Source of the DNA: Hydractinia symbiolongicarpus
Lineage: Eukaryota; Cnidaria; Hydrozoa; Anthoathecata; Hydractiniidae
Reading direction: 5' to 3'
NCBI RefSeq assembly: GCF_029227915.1
Contig: NC_079882.1
Span: 9,114,001-9,178,000 of the forward strand
Length of the DNA stretch: 64,000 nt
The position numbers and the translations under genes are program-made. This document shows positions 32,412 to 45,230 of the stretch, one piece after another. Each line of letters starts with the position of its first letter. The first letter of the stretch is position 1. The notes under the pieces are model-generated. The model did no database searches. It was not told the DNA's origin and was given only the letters and a program-made list of their open reading frames with translations.

Positions 32412-35400
32412 ATGGCGACCCATGTGGTGTATCTAAATGGTACAAAAAACCTTGATAATTTGTTGGGATTTCTCAAAGTAAATTCATCGTTAGTTAAGTT
32501 TGATAAGAAGAAGAATGTTGGATTAAATGAGGTGAATTATACGTTAATTTTTACTAGTTAGGTAGCTACAGATATAGAGACAGTTTTCGTATAATGGAAA
32601 CTCATTTTGTGAATTCAATTTTAGATAGATACATGTGCATATTTTACATGGCTAGCTCACTAATATCGAGGGATATACCCTGTCTATTATTTCCAGGAGG
32701 AACCATGTTTTAGATGGAGAGTCCTAGAGTATTAAATGCTCGTTTTCAGCCACGCAGACCCAATTAGGGCCCACGCTACAGTCAGGGATAACCGCAAATT
32801 AGGCTATAATAGTCTAATTAGTCTACGATAGCCTATTTAGGCGATTTATCTCTCCTAATTAGGCTATCAACATGGTTTTTGCTGCCTATCGCTGTTCTGT
32901 TGCATAATCGCAATGATTTTATTAGCTAAAAACATTTTATAGAACCCCCTTTTGATGGTCCAAATATATTTTTCTTTATTATTTGCGCTGTCAGAAGATA
33001 TAGCGTTTAGTTTGTTTTGATTAAGAACGCATGCGCTGTGTTACGGCTTCTTTGTTTTACGGCCACGGTTGCTTTTGAAAAAAAGCTAAATTTCCAGTGC
33101 GCATATTTTTAACATGGTGGCGCATAGCCTAAATAGACTATTTCTCCTCTAATTAGCCGATCCAAAGACTTTTGACGTATAATTTTTAGTCCCGTGAAGC
33201 AAACTATAAAAAATTTTGCTCGAACAAAGATGATGTAATGAGCAACAAAGCTCCGAAAGAAGATGGTGCGACCAAACGTGGTTTTCGAGATAATCATAAA
33301 AGAAGATAGCAAATCGCCTAAATAGGAGATACTCGCCTAATTAGTCTATGAAAAATCTCCTAACTAAGCTACTAGCCTAATTTGGCGTGATAGCCTAATT
33401 TGCCGTTATCCCTGACTGCGCTACTAGACAACTCCTGGCAACATCTAACGGCCCACACATGAAGCCGTCTCCCCAATTTCCCTCACATGGCTTGCGTTAA
33501 ACCGGGGCTATGGTAACATTCACTCGCCCATGTTGAATCGCCATCAAGAGGAATCGGACCCCAGTCTCCCGCACAGAGTACGAGAGCTATAACCACTAAT
33601 CTACGGCGCCTTTATGTTTTTTTCTGTAAAACATAAATTGTTTCGACTTTTTTAGAAACTATTGTGTTTGGTTGGGAGTAAAATAGCTTTGACAGGATGG
33701 CACTTTATTAAGCCCAGTCTAATAAAAGTATTAGGACATGGCTAGTGCACCAATACTGGTTCTTTAGGCTCAAAATCGCTTAAGGAATCAATAAATTTAA
33801 AAATGGCATGTGCACAAATTAATATAATAATCATTAAGGATGTAAAGGAAAAAACTCACTTGGTGAGTAGTCTCAGAAAAACCCTTATAATTTATTAATA
33901 TTTTTTCTTATTTTTTTTGTTTGCTTGATGAGAGACTTATTTGATGGTGTTATTTTCATGAGATGTTGATTTTCCAAAAAGAAAATATAATTAAATAAAC
34001 ACACACAATGTTTTTTTACTGTACGTTTTAAGATTGCTTCTTTTTCCGAACACGTGGTCGCTGTCTTCTCGTTTTTGCACCATTATATTCAGCATAATAA
34101 ATTAAATTCAAAAAGGTTCCCGGTTTTATTTTTCTAATAACGTTATGAAATTATTTGTAATTATTTATAATTATTCAAAAAAATGCATATTTTTTTCTTT
34201 CTGTCGTCATAAATCGCTTATCAGTAATTTATAAAAAAAATCTGGGAACCTTTTGTGCATAATTTATTCAGCTTTTCATTACCGAAAATTTCAATAAGCC
34301 AATAGGAAGCTTTCAGAAAAAGAGACCACAAACTTAATGGCATGTATCTGAAAATTTACTAACAAGATGTATATTTGTTTTTAAAGATTTTTGTAGGTCT
34401 TATGAAAATGTGTGAACTGAGTATGGAGAAAGATGATAGAAGTGCAAACTTTTTTTTATGCTGAATAAGCGTGTGCCCGTTTAGAATTATTAATAGACAG
34501 AAGTCAGTGTTACAACAGAAAGCGTTATGCATATATACTCCTAAACTTTGATTTTTTTAATGATTTTTTTAAGACAACAACGTTTATCTATATCGATGGT
34601 GAAAGTGAACTATCTAAAAAATATTATTAGGCATATTTTTATACAGTAGTTCCATATCATGCTTAATGTTTAAAAAAATATGCTCAACTCATCTTGCACA
34701 TATTTTCTCGAAGGCGTGAAGGATATAATACCTCTGAAAAGGCTTTTTCCAGAAAAAAGGGATGTTTCAAATATTTTTTCCAAAAAACCTCAAAAAAAAA
34801 TTGTTTCCTTTACAGTATATAACCTTAACTGAACGAAGGTGCAGATAAGCCGCTACACCCATATAAGGGCGGTTTAAATTGGGGGCTGTCGACCGAAACC
34901 ACCCGCACTTTCCCGAACTCGCCCTGAACATTACGAAGTGCAATACCATGCCTACGATTGTTGGAAGAAGGCTTTTAAAGATAAAAGAGTTATTAAAGTT
35001 TATATATAAGTTATTTATCAAGTAAATCTTATTATAAACTATCAAAAAACAGTTCTTTTAAGCACTTCACTACCACATAGTAAGTTTATTTAAAGTTTTA
35101 TAGTTTTTTAAATTATTAGTGTCTGTTTTTCTTTTCTTTTTCGGGCATTGTTCGGGTCTATGCGGGTTTTTTCAGGCAAATGCTTGATTTTTTTCAAAAC
35201 GGCTCGCCCAAAAACGCCCGCACTTTTTACGGTATATGCGGCTCATCAGCACCCTCGTACTGAACGAAATTACACCTTTTGGATCTCAAAAATGTATAGT
35301 TTTTTTGCAAAATAATCAATGTGAATAGCATTTAAGAGCAATCGGTGCTTTAAGCTGCAAATTACCTAAAGAGAAGGTACTGGTACTTTAACTAAAGCAA

Positions 35401-38400
35401 CGGTATTGGTCCTTTAGCCACGCCGAAAGTATTAATCCTATTAGGTAAAAATACTCGATCAAGTAAATCTGAATCTTCCCAGCTGAGTAAGACATGCCTG
35501 AATCAGGTGAGTATTTTTCTGCTTCTATTGGGGGCAGCAGAATAAATACTCAACCCTGGCAAAGTGCATTCTGATTATTGGTTGCCATGAAAATACTGTT
35601 AAATTATGTGACGATTCACTAATCCAAAAAAAATATTACTGTGCCGTTCAAAGGCAATATGGATGGTGACTTGATTTGGATTGCCAGCATGGTATGCACT
35701 CTTCCTATTTTGCTTTCTTAACACTAGCTAAAAGATGATGATAACCTGTAATATTAGAGTCGACAAAGGTTATAATCTTATGTTTTCTTTTTTCTCACAA
35801 CTATCCTTCCCTAAACATACAAAACTTCAAATCACGTGAAAATGAAATGTTATGGGTCCAAGTTTTTGCATTTAAAGTAAATTTTCAACTGGACAATGTC
35901 ATTTATAATTTGGCAAGTTAAAACAGGACTGCAGTAACATGTGCCATGACTTACCCGATCCAGTGATGTTGCCCTATTAATTAACACTTACTTGATTGAG
36001 TGAAAGTGGTGTACTGTTTGAGGCAGGGGTAAATTTAATACTTCAATAGTGAGAGAACCCCAAAGTAAACCACAGTTCCATATTATATTTTCATTAGTGG
36101 CTCTTTCTATTAATCAAAAATTTATAATGCGGAAACCCAAGGTTGCTTGCGAAAGACGGGAAAAATGAAATCAATGTCCATATTTAGAAGAACGTGGTTA
36201 TTCTGCTGTTCTATTGTTAAGTGAACCTCTGAGTTCCGCACAGATAATACACACTTTTTTTGCCAGGCACAACTTACAAACTCTTCATCCTAGTTTGTAT
36301 AGAACAAGCATGAGACACATTCCTTCTGTTTTACCCTTGTCTATCAGTTGCCACACGAATTCAAAAAGGTGGTTTATTTGTGTTTTGACAAAACAATTTT
36401 GTATGATTGTTATTGTCTTATTTTAAATTCCTCCCTCGTACAAACCGCAGCATGATGCCATCGTGTTGTTGTATTTAACGTCAGCTTTATAAATAATTTT
36501 TTTTGCTAAGCATTCTCCAGTTAATGGGAAATTGGTTTTCTTCTTGCAATAACATGGTCAGTGATGTATACAGGTTTCTTTGTTTTGGATTTCCGTTTTG
36601 TGCTGTTTTTAGATGTTTTGCATGATTGGCATACAAGAACAAGCTTTGGGTTTTTTTTGGTTAAGTATCTCGTGGCACTTATATTATTAGTTATTTTAAA
36701 ATGTTCTGCCTGCTTGTTGGTTTAAACCAACTAAGCAGAGAGAACAGTTTCGTATTGGTTTTTTGCATTTTGAATTATTATTTCATCACAAGATGTTTCG
36801 TGAATTTCTGTCATAATCATTTCCAGAATCGCTCTGAGAACGGAAAATGGGTTGTTTAGACTTGATGTTAACATATTGCTGTTTCCAGGTTTTTCTAATG
36901 GACTTCTTTGTTGTTGAAGGATGCGTTCAAGAAATCTGTTTGGAAAAATTTGTTTTGATTGTAATAGAAAGTCCTTCCTTTTCCCCAAATTCGGTGTGGG
37001 ATTTTCAAACCTCGCCTCCTCAATAATTTTTGATATACTAGTCCAAATTGATTTAAACTTGGTACACACACATGGCGTCATTAGAGAAACAAAATAGCAG
37101 TGATATTTTTTTGTTTATGTCAGCACTTTTGTATATACTTTAAATATTATACAGAACCCTACAAATTTGACAGTTATCAAGAGCACAGTCCAACTATTTT
37201 TATATTTAGGGTCCAGTCTACTTTGTTGATGACATCAAAATATCTGGACATAATACAGTGGCTAAAACATTGGTGAATTTATCCGACCATAAGTTTTTAT
37301 TGGGCCAGAATGAATTCGAACAGGCGGAAGTGGATCAATGGCTTGATTTCTGTCAATGTAATCTCACTGGCGGTGACAGTTTGCAGACAAAATCGATCTG
37401 CAAGGTACCTTTATACTCTAAGTTTGGACTAGGATTAGGTGGGGTATTGGATATAACATTTACATGATATTAAATGTGATAGTATATCCTTATCTATTTT
37501 CAATTATATTTGGTGTAAAAATCAAAGCCTTTTATCATATTAGCTTCTTAGATTGGTAAAACCTTAACCTGTTAAGATATAGCTATTCGGTTAGGCCTAG
37601 TCAGATGTTCACGGTTTGCGATCTATTGTCTTTGTTGGCTATTAATTTGAAATTATATTTTTCTGCCATTAGTTATGAAGGTCCTGTAGATTAATTTTTA
37701 CCCAGAGGAAAAAAGTCTAGCACCATGAAGGATTTATTTGTATATATATATATGTAAACCTGCACATTAGCCTCCCAAGTGCTGCAAATATGATGGATCG
37801 AGTGAGACTTGCACCCACGACCTTCAAAGGTCTGCACTGCATGCTGTCGGTTTATTTAGATTGTAACGTGTTTCCAACTTGCTGTTTATCTTCAGGAAAA
37901 TGTTTTTTCAATTACACCAATCGTTTTTTCCTTTTTAGAATTTGAATGCTTATTTATCAGACAAAACATATTTTGTGAACGACACTTTGACACTAGCGGA
38001 CATCATGATGTGTTCGTACCTTCGAAAAGAAATGGTAACTAAATCAAGCTTTTATTTCTAATCTAAATGTTTTTTGCGAAGTAACAAAATAGGCTTAGTT
38101 TACCAAAGTCCGTTCTCACCTAATTATATTGACTGTTTTCAAAAAACCTAAATTTTCAATTCGCGAATTTATGCCACATAGTTTAATTTCCCTGCATCTA
38201 TTTCCATGTGATGCTTCTGGAGGATATTAATGGAATCTTAAGTTAAATATTTATATTCGTGTACCTATTTTAACCATCTCACTTTTTTAAGGTCAGTCTA
38301 ACTTGCGCTGAGAGAGAAGAACTGATCAACTTAACAAGATGGTATAATCAGGTATTTGAATTTAATAATATACACAACATTCGTGAATCTATCCAAATTT

Positions 38401-38506
38401 AGCTGAAATTATTTTTCTATGTTTTTTTTATTTATAGATGCAAAGTTTACCAGGACTTTTACAAAAATCCAAGCCGATTCTAATTCAACGTACATTGTTG
38501 TATTAA
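32412..38506 (+). CDS. EEF1E1: EEF1E1 / AIMP3 (p18), multi-tRNA-synthetase complex scaffold
   Basis: A small GST-fold protein that, in animals, holds methionyl-tRNA synthetase in the multi-synthetase complex. Five exons join in frame (179 aa; human 174): 32412-32531, 37210-37404, 37939-38034, 38292-38351, 38438-38506. The first 100 residues show a diverged thioredoxin-like N-terminal half. The C-terminal helical half is more telling: LLGQNEFEQAEVDQWLDFCQ, then LNAYLSDKTYFV and the GST-C hallmark TLTLADIMM, then LTRWYNQMQSLPG. These match the EEF1E1 pattern (YLLGS, WLEYRV, DLNSYLEDKVYL, FTLADILL, SRWF). The 4.7-kb first intron is loaded with mobile DNA. The stop lies 67 bp from the stop of the convergent C2 gene. 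Confidence 0.88.
32779..33418. mobile_element. MITE with 5-bp CGCTA duplication and internal palindromes
   Basis: 640 bp. Perfect terminal inverted repeats of about 27 bp apart from one base (left end CAGTCAGGGATAACCGCAAA), flanked by CGCTA on both sides. The interior has repeated CCTAATTAGGCT-like palindromes near both ends. It lies in EEF1E1 intron 1 and is related to 31029-31592 by its ends and palindromes. Confidence 0.85.
33425..33613 (-). repeat. tRNA-derived SINE
   Basis: On the minus strand it opens with GGCGCCGTAGATTAGTGG, a tRNA D-arm/A-box pattern, followed by an anticodon-arm-like stretch and the B-box-like GGGTCCGATTCC. A non-tRNA body follows. It could be read as a tRNA pseudogene, but the appended body favours a SINE. 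It starts next to the 5-bp-TSD MITE, which may have inserted into the SINE tail. Confidence 0.6.
34833..35258. mobile_element. MITE with 5-bp ACTGA duplication
   Basis: 426 bp. The ends ACGAAGGTGCAGATAAGCCGC (trimmed to the shared pattern ACGARGGTGC then AGCCGC) form imperfect terminal inverted repeats and are flanked by ACTGA on each side. It has no coding and lies in EEF1E1 intron 1. Confidence 0.6.
37755..37860 (-). repeat. Possible SINE fragment
   Basis: A GC-richer block in an EEF1E1 intron with a B-box-like GGGTGCAAGTCTC on the minus strand. The A-box is not clear. Could be a decayed tRNA-derived repeat. Confidence 0.25.
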
Positions 38507-38573
38507 AAAAAATCATTAATGTTAAATATATTTATTACATAATTTTACATCTGGTTGAAAGAATTTGATACAT

Positions 38574-41500
38574 CTACTGGTAAACAATAGCGCGATATTC
38601 AATATCCTTGTTTGGATCAATGATCATTTTCTCCCAGCATGACTGAGTATTGTTCATCTCTGTGAAGGGCATATAAGGACCAATCAACGATCTTCCAACG
38701 CATTCGTTTGTTGTTGAGTGTTTTTCAAATAACTGTAACAGAATGTTTGTATTGTGAATATGATGTGGAGAACCGAGAAGGAAGTTGAACTTTTTATCGA
38801 TTGAAACATCTGTAGCGGATGAAAAGATTCCTGTTTTGTGCTCCATTACTTCCTCGCTACCAACAATTAACGTTGCTTTAACGAAAAGTTCTGCAATAGG
38901 AAAGTAGAACTTGATGAGAATATATGTAATATCTGGTTAATTGTTAAAGTTATAGAGCGTTAATATTGTAATAAGTCAAAACTTTTAACACCTACCCTTC
39001 TCTGTGTTTGATTCACTTGAATATTTCTCATAATGGCAAGATAAAATTTCACCATCGAAGCTTTTCGTATTTGAATTCCATCTTAACCTGGTAACTATTT
39101 CACCTCGTGGTGTTGCGTAACTTGACTGAAATAGAGAGCATGATGTAATATTATTGGATTATAGTTCTAGTTTTACGAGCACTACTTCAGATTTGCTGTA
39201 CAATTTAAAATTGCCACTTTTCTCGTCAAGAAGGTGCGCTGGAGTTTTACGCATTAACTAAGAATTACTTGAGATATTGCTTTGCGTTGAACCGACAAAA
39301 AAAATCCTCTCTGTTAATACAACCAAGTTCAAAGTGGTCAATTCGAAATTCATGTTTTTTAAATCAATTAAATAATTTTCACCAAAATATCATACATTGT
39401 CTTAAAAAAATAATGTTTCGCGACGTATTATGCCAACAATATGTCCATGCCAATTTGCCCGATTTAAAACGGATCCAGCAACCCATACTTTATCGGAAAA
39501 AAATTCGGTAAAAAGTAATTAGATTTTGGCTCACTGACTAATCCTTTTACTGATTTCAATTTTTTACTATTTTTTTTTTACCGAACAGTCAATTTTACCG
39601 TCATTATTTTATTTAAGTTTTTGATTTTCTTTTTTGTGCGGGGCCAAAATGCCTAAAAAATTAAAGGCTTGAAGTTTGGATATTTTCATTTCGCTTTTAA
39701 TTGAAATTTTTATGTACAATGAGATAAATGCGTTATTTTCTGTTTGCTTGTTTTTTTTTTATTTATTTTTCCTATATATATAGGTAGTGCTTGTTTTGAA
39801 AAAAATGTTTCCGTGACTTATTCCAAATCGATAATTTGAAAGGTTTTTTATGAAGAGAAAATGAAAATGAAAAAATGTTTCGGTAATAAATGTCAATGTG
39901 GTGAGCCTTATTCAAAGCTTACCACATAAAATACTAAAAATTGATCTGTCAAGCTACTATTATATCATCTTTAGATATCCATTTCTTTTCTCTGTTCCTC
40001 AAACAAGGTTGAAAAAAAAATATGATCGTGTCAAAAGTGATAGTATAAAACGTAGAAAGTTTCTTTCGACAAGGGAGCAGTACCAAATTTTGTAATTAGA
40101 TTGTTGCAACTTTTGGTAAAACTTACGCAAATATATTTTGTTTCTTTATACAACTGCATAATTTACCTGTGAATTAGGCACAATTTCGTCTTCAACAAAA
40201 AGTGCATTTTCAGCCTGGGCAATATTTTCAATTGGCACGTGAAAATAACCTATAACTAGTTCTGTGTTATGTCGGTCTGCATCATATAATGTTAGGCGAA
40301 GATTATAATCTGATGGTTGCTTATTTTTAAAAGGTAGTTCACAACAATAACCAGTAGTCCATACAGCTTCAGTTTTTTGTGTTATACTTTGAAATACGGA
40401 TTGTTTTCTTTTTACAGTCGGTGATTGGTTATTTTTTTTAACTTCAATTTTCATTAATGGCTTTATTATCCATGTGGAACCATTAACGAAAGATGATGGG
40501 TGATGTTTGACATCCACACCAAGAATTTCAATTAAAATCTTATTTTTCAAAAACTGCAACGAACATTTTATTTTCCCAATCTCATGCGTTCTGTCTTGAT
40601 TATAACAACAATCAGAAACGTCAGTTTTTTTCTCCTTCGTTTTGTCTTTATACATTGTTAAATCAATTTCTTCTACTAATGTTCTACTTCTGTTTCTTCT
40701 TTGCTGCGGAGGAGTGTTTACTAATGGATTTGACAATGAAGGTATCTCAAATTCGTATGTTTCTGAAATAACATAACAATATAATTACCATTGCGTTAAG
40801 CCACCTGCTTATATATTTTTGTTTATTTTTTCGGGCGCCGCCTTCTCAAAACTCCTCAAATTTCAAAATAGCTCCCCAAAACTCCTAAAACCTTCTCTAA
40901 AAATAGATTTTACCATATTTCTCCGCAAATCTCAATTTTAATTTTACATCCTGTTGCGTTTTTTCATTCACAAAATGCATGGAAGTGCTGCGGGTGCACA
41001 GAATAAATTATGCTTCCCTCAACCTTTCAGTTTTGTGGAAAATATGAAAATTTTCTCAAATCTCAATTTTTTATAAAGATAACCATTTACGATTTGAAAT
41101 GCATTCGTGTGGTTGGCATTGTCGCTTTGTTTAAGCTTACCTCCTGTGCAAAAACATGTAAAAGCAACAGTTTGTACAATGCATCTATATGGTACAAGAA
41201 GAAGGACTAAGATGATAGATAAAGATCTATGTTGTACCTTGGCCACGTATGACATTTTCTGCTAAACTTTGAGTGCGAGCTCGAGACGTAAATGCCAGGC
41301 TGGTCATACTTTTGTTGATGGCATCAAGTGAACCTATAAAAGTTTATTCATATGAAAAATAGGTATAATTTCTTTTGTGCGAACGTCAATTGCAGAAATT
41401 TTACGGTTCTCGCAAAATGTTGTACTGCGTCACTGAAAGAAAATTTTTTCATTCTAATTAATTAATAGTTTCGAGTTTCTGTTTAAAATTGCATGGTATC

Positions 41501-41999
41501 TGCTCACGGTATCAGAAACAGGAAATCCTAGAAAATGTGAGAAACTCTTGCATGTAGAGATTACCAAAGGGAAAAATATTCGCGAGTATTAAATTTCGCG
41601 ACTTTGTACATTTTTAAAGAATTCGCAAAATGCTTAACCTTTCCGGATTTCTATGATTTTTCCAATTTAAACTTAATATGAACGGTCACCAAGAAAGAAT
41701 AACGGTTCTTTTAAAAACCTTTTCAAATTTTGAAACAAGCTTTTTCGATCAATACAAAGTACAATTTCGTAGTAATCTAATTCTCGCGGAATTTCCGTAG
41801 CTTTCCCTTTTGCGAAATTTAATTCTGGCGATATCGAAAGAATAGGTTATTTTTCTTTTACGATATCGCGAACATTATTTTTGTGAACTAGATCAAACTT
41901 TCCGGCCACTAGCTACTAAAAAAATAATTTACCAGTGTTAATGTTCCGTGCTGGTTTCTTTTCTCTGAGCGTATGCGATCTCGTTCTTCCAAGCTGCAT
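38574..41999 (-). CDS. Diverged tandem-C2 synaptotagmin-like protein
   Basis: Five coding exons join in frame (401 aa): 41933-41999, 41238-41333, 40167-40762, 38996-39125, 38574-38890. A basic, Ser/Thr-rich N-terminal region (about 1-115, with RTRSHTLREKK and RRNRSRTLVEE) precedes two C2-like domains. C2A is about 116-235 (GKIKCSLQFLKNKILIEILG, then YNLRLTLYDADRHNTELVIG). C2B is about 260-395 (ELFVKATLIVG, KTGIFSSATDVSIDKKFNFLL, then CWEKMIIDP, the usual HW-x-x-M-like ending). I see few of the aspartates that bind calcium in true synaptotagmins, so calcium-independent membrane or protein binding is likelier; that is inference. There is no transmembrane segment. The ATG at 41999 is chosen because the upstream exon (ending near 43270) has no in-frame ATG and a stop in the joined frame. 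It could belong to a TC2N/SYT14-16-like group; I cannot place it exactly. Confidence 0.75.
41575..41890. mobile_element. MITE-like segment with TTCGCGA-type repeats
   Basis: The left part has AAATATTCGCGAG and AATTTCGCGAC; the right part has the inverse of TAATGTTCGCGATATCG. It lies in the first coding intron of the C2 gene. Belongs loosely with 1863-2125 and 44412-44692. Ends uncertain. Confidence 0.35.
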
Positions 42000-42009
42000 G
42001 TTGTTTACC

Positions 42010-43320
42010 TGTAAAGCAAAACAAAAATTGTTACCAGTGATTGAAATTCTTCTCAAGTACATGCAAAACTCTCTACGACAAAAAAAATTTAAACATTGAA
42101 AAATGTTCTACTTTCGTTGTAATGGCTTCCTTTCAGACTTTACTCCGGTATTAGATGTTTTGACTTATTGAATCTGAGATATATTCAGCTGTCCCTCTTT
42201 TTCAAACTTTCTAAGACGTCAAATAAAAGTTGTTTGAACATGGCAACTGTTTTATGTTTGCTTCCAACACAGGGAAAACAACGAGAAATTAACGTGCTTA
42301 TAAATTGTTTCTATCACGTGACCAAAACAATACCATGTTTTCGTATTTCGTTTACATTAGCTTTTTATTCGTTATTTTAATTTTTTTATATTTCCTTTTT
42401 TTTAAATAGCTCCAATGGTTCTATTTATCTGATGCAGCTTTAAAGAGCGATTTTCTTTTGGATATTTTATCAGTCCTTTTATTGTTTCAAAAATTGTTTG
42501 TACTTTTTATAAAAAAAGACTGGACTACTTTTTGAAGTAATTTCTTGGGCGTGTTTTTAAAAGAGTTTATGCAACCTTATTCTTTTCCAACTTTGTGCCC
42601 AGGGTTCTTTTTTTGACAATTTCGGACAGCGAGAAAAAGCCATGGGAACTAGAGAAAACATTTTTTATATTTTTTGATAGCATCACAGAAAAATCTAAAA
42701 GAGGGAGGGGTAACAAAACATGACAGTGACGGGGGTTACTAGTCCCATAAATAATTTTTTTGCGAATCTTCTTACACCTGCAACTTTTAACCACCATAGC
42801 TAACCCTTTAAGGATATGCAATCACAGATTCTACGATATTATAATCGCTATAATTGTGAAAATAAAATTATTGAGTTCTTCAAACATTAAAAATGCAAAA
42901 ACAAATCGTAGGTGAATGAAGAACTGTTAATTAAAAAAGCCAAATAAGCAGATTATTTCTGCCATTAGTTGAATTAAAAAATCTGAATCGAGTAGGACGT
43001 ATATTCAACATAATAAAAAACATGCTATAAGCATATATTCTTTATCGTTTATTGATTTGTGTACGCTTAATGTTTGTTAAAAGATCTAAAAAAGCGTGCC
43101 TGGCAACGTATAGATAGTTTCTTGTGCTTTCTACCCTTGGAGCCTTCATTACGATAGGGAACGTCTAACAACGTACACGTAAATGTGTTCCCAACAAAGG
43201 CAGTACAATAGCGAATACAGTAATACGCATTACAAAAAGCAGGTATACGTAGTAATTAGAAACGTACTTACTTTCGATTTTTGATTCACTAAATTCCTGA
43301 CGACATTTCCTCAAGAATAA
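42010..43320 (-). other. 5' intron and probable non-coding first exon of the C2 gene
   Basis: A donor site reading AAA|GTAAGT on the minus strand at about 43271 follows a short exon-like stretch (to about 43320). Joined to the acceptor before 42008 it gives no upstream in-frame ATG, so it would be 5' UTR. The intervening sequence shows no coding exon. Confidence 0.4.
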
Positions 43321-44290
43321 AATTTAAATATTTGATGTGAGCTTCTCTCGACAGTTACAAAGAATATTTATCATAGTAAAGCGGACGTATCAAAGACAAA
43401 AGAACTTCGTTACCAGTATTCCACGTCTTATATTTAAATCATTTTCAAAGAGCACTGTATAAGAGGGTGTTAATAATGAAGAATCTTTCTTTGGTAGAGT
43501 GCAGGCGATAATTTCTTATTAATAATTCATCTTAGTAAATCTGATTAAGGAGAAAATGGCGCCTAATTTGTTGCCACTTCACAGAAATGTTGTTAACAAC
43601 TTGCGAGATTTTTCTCTGATATATTTTATTCAACATTTATAAAACCTTACGTCATTGAAAACCAGAATGCCGACTAACCTCTGTACCAGAACACAAGCAA
43701 TTCATAAGCTTTTGCAACACTGAATGCGTACTTCTGAGAGGAAAACTAAAAAACTTGTTTTAACCTTAAGCAAGAGCTTAGCTATACAACATGAAAAAAA
43801 CCATCCTGGACTGTCCAGTCTAATGAAAATTATCTGCTGTATTCACGTACGCAGCATGGTTTTTTGTGATATTTCCAACAACAAAAAAATATGATAAAAA
43901 CGGATGCAGCCTTCTCGTCTCAGACCTCTTATTAATGAAAAGGGATTGGTAATAAGGGAATAGGTAGTTATGGTTACGTATATCTAGAATTTCAATGCCT
44001 TTTGATTATCGATCGTGTCCAATCCAAATAAGAATGTCTACAACTGCAAAGCAGTAATATTTTAAGTCCATTTCGGTGGGATATTAGCTAATATCACGTT
44101 CATACTTATCGTTCATTTTATCGCTTTTAGCGCCATACTAAACTTAAAAAGTAAGGCCTTTGAATTTTAACTGTGTTGACGTAGCAAGTAAGGTTAAAAT
44201 GCTCTTTAAGTGAGGATTAGTGTAAAATATACTTATCCTCGCTACCTACAACTCTCAACCGAATAAAAGAGTTTATATGGGTAATTGACA
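43321..44290. other. Intergenic spacer, C2 gene to PRDM14, left part
   Basis: Non-coding sequence between two divergent genes. No transposon ends or coding exons recognised. Confidence 0.4.
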
Positions 44291-44376
44291 AGGGTATCTT
44301 GTATCTTTCTGACATCTAAGACGGCGATACGATATTCGTATCACCGTCCCCGTGTCAAAAAGATACAAGATACCCT
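44291..44376. repeat. Near-perfect 86-nt hairpin
   Basis: The left arm begins AGGGTATCTTGTATCTTT and the right arm ends with its exact inverse. Inward come one mismatch, 5 paired bases, an internal loop of about 4-5 nt, 5 more pairs, a mismatch, 7 pairs and a tiny loop. It may be a microRNA-like precursor or a tiny palindromic transposon. Without small-RNA data neither can be chosen. Confidence 0.6.
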
Positions 44377-44411
44377 GGGGTCGAGGTTGGGGAATACAAA
44401 GAATTATTTTA

Positions 44412-44692
44412 GCCGTAGAAACTTTCGCGAGCAGAAACGTTTGCGAAAACTTCTATATTTTGCATACATAAACTTTCGCGAATCATCCAAAATTTAACGC
44501 AAAAAAGTAAAACTATTCGATTTTTCTTGCCAAAAAAAAAAAAAAAAAAAATTCAAAAACAGTGAATACAACACTATCTATAAACAACAAAATGTTTTCA
44601 AGCTTTTCATTCCAAGTCTCATTTTTTCGTGTACATCAACTTTTGCAGATTTGACTAACAGTCGCTAAATACGCGAAAGTTTCTCTTCCTGG
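44412..44692. mobile_element. MITE-like element with GAAACTTTCGCG ends
   Basis: Inverted ends GTAGAAACTTTCGCGAG (left) and CGCGAAAGTTTCTC (right), with further TTTCGCGAA copies inside and a poly-A run. Resembles the intronic segment at 1863-2125. Confidence 0.5.
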
Positions 44693-45230
44693 AATCTTTC
44701 ATGCCTAAAGTAGTTCGAAAATTTGGCCAGCACGAGATTATGTTACACTGGAGGCAAACCATAGTAATAATCAACATAGACTCACTTTTTTTACTAACTG
44801 ATTCAAATGCTAGCCACCAATTATTTTAAATTGAACAAAATCAGAGTGTTATATATCACGAATAAGGAGAATTGGTTTGGCCCAATCGACCAAAGAGACT
44901 CCGCAATGTTAAACTATCATGCCGAAACGTTTTTAGACGTACAAACTAACACTACATCTACTTCAAAAAAGAAAATCGCGAAATTCAAGGAATCAATTTT
45001 TGCTAACCAGATTTTTTTTTTCAAAATTTTGCGAAAATATATTTTTCAGAATAAAAATTGTTTCCAAAAAAGTAAATTAATTCATTTTGACGGAAGAAAG
45101 GGTATTATAGCTTTAGCCTTCAAAAAATTTGAAAAAAAATGAAAAATGATTGCATATAACCTTGTCTCCAGTAAGATTTAAAAAATCTTTTTTTTTTTGT
45201 TTTCGGAAAGTAAATCTATGTTTGTGTTAA

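Noticed and set aside
33549-33613. Functional tRNA gene on the minus strand
   Set aside because: A- and B-boxes are present but the acceptor stem does not pair well and a SINE body is attached.
33710-35450. Large inverted-repeat element with AATACT-GGT-CTTTAG-like ends
   Set aside because: The two ends share only short broken matches; not enough to support an element.
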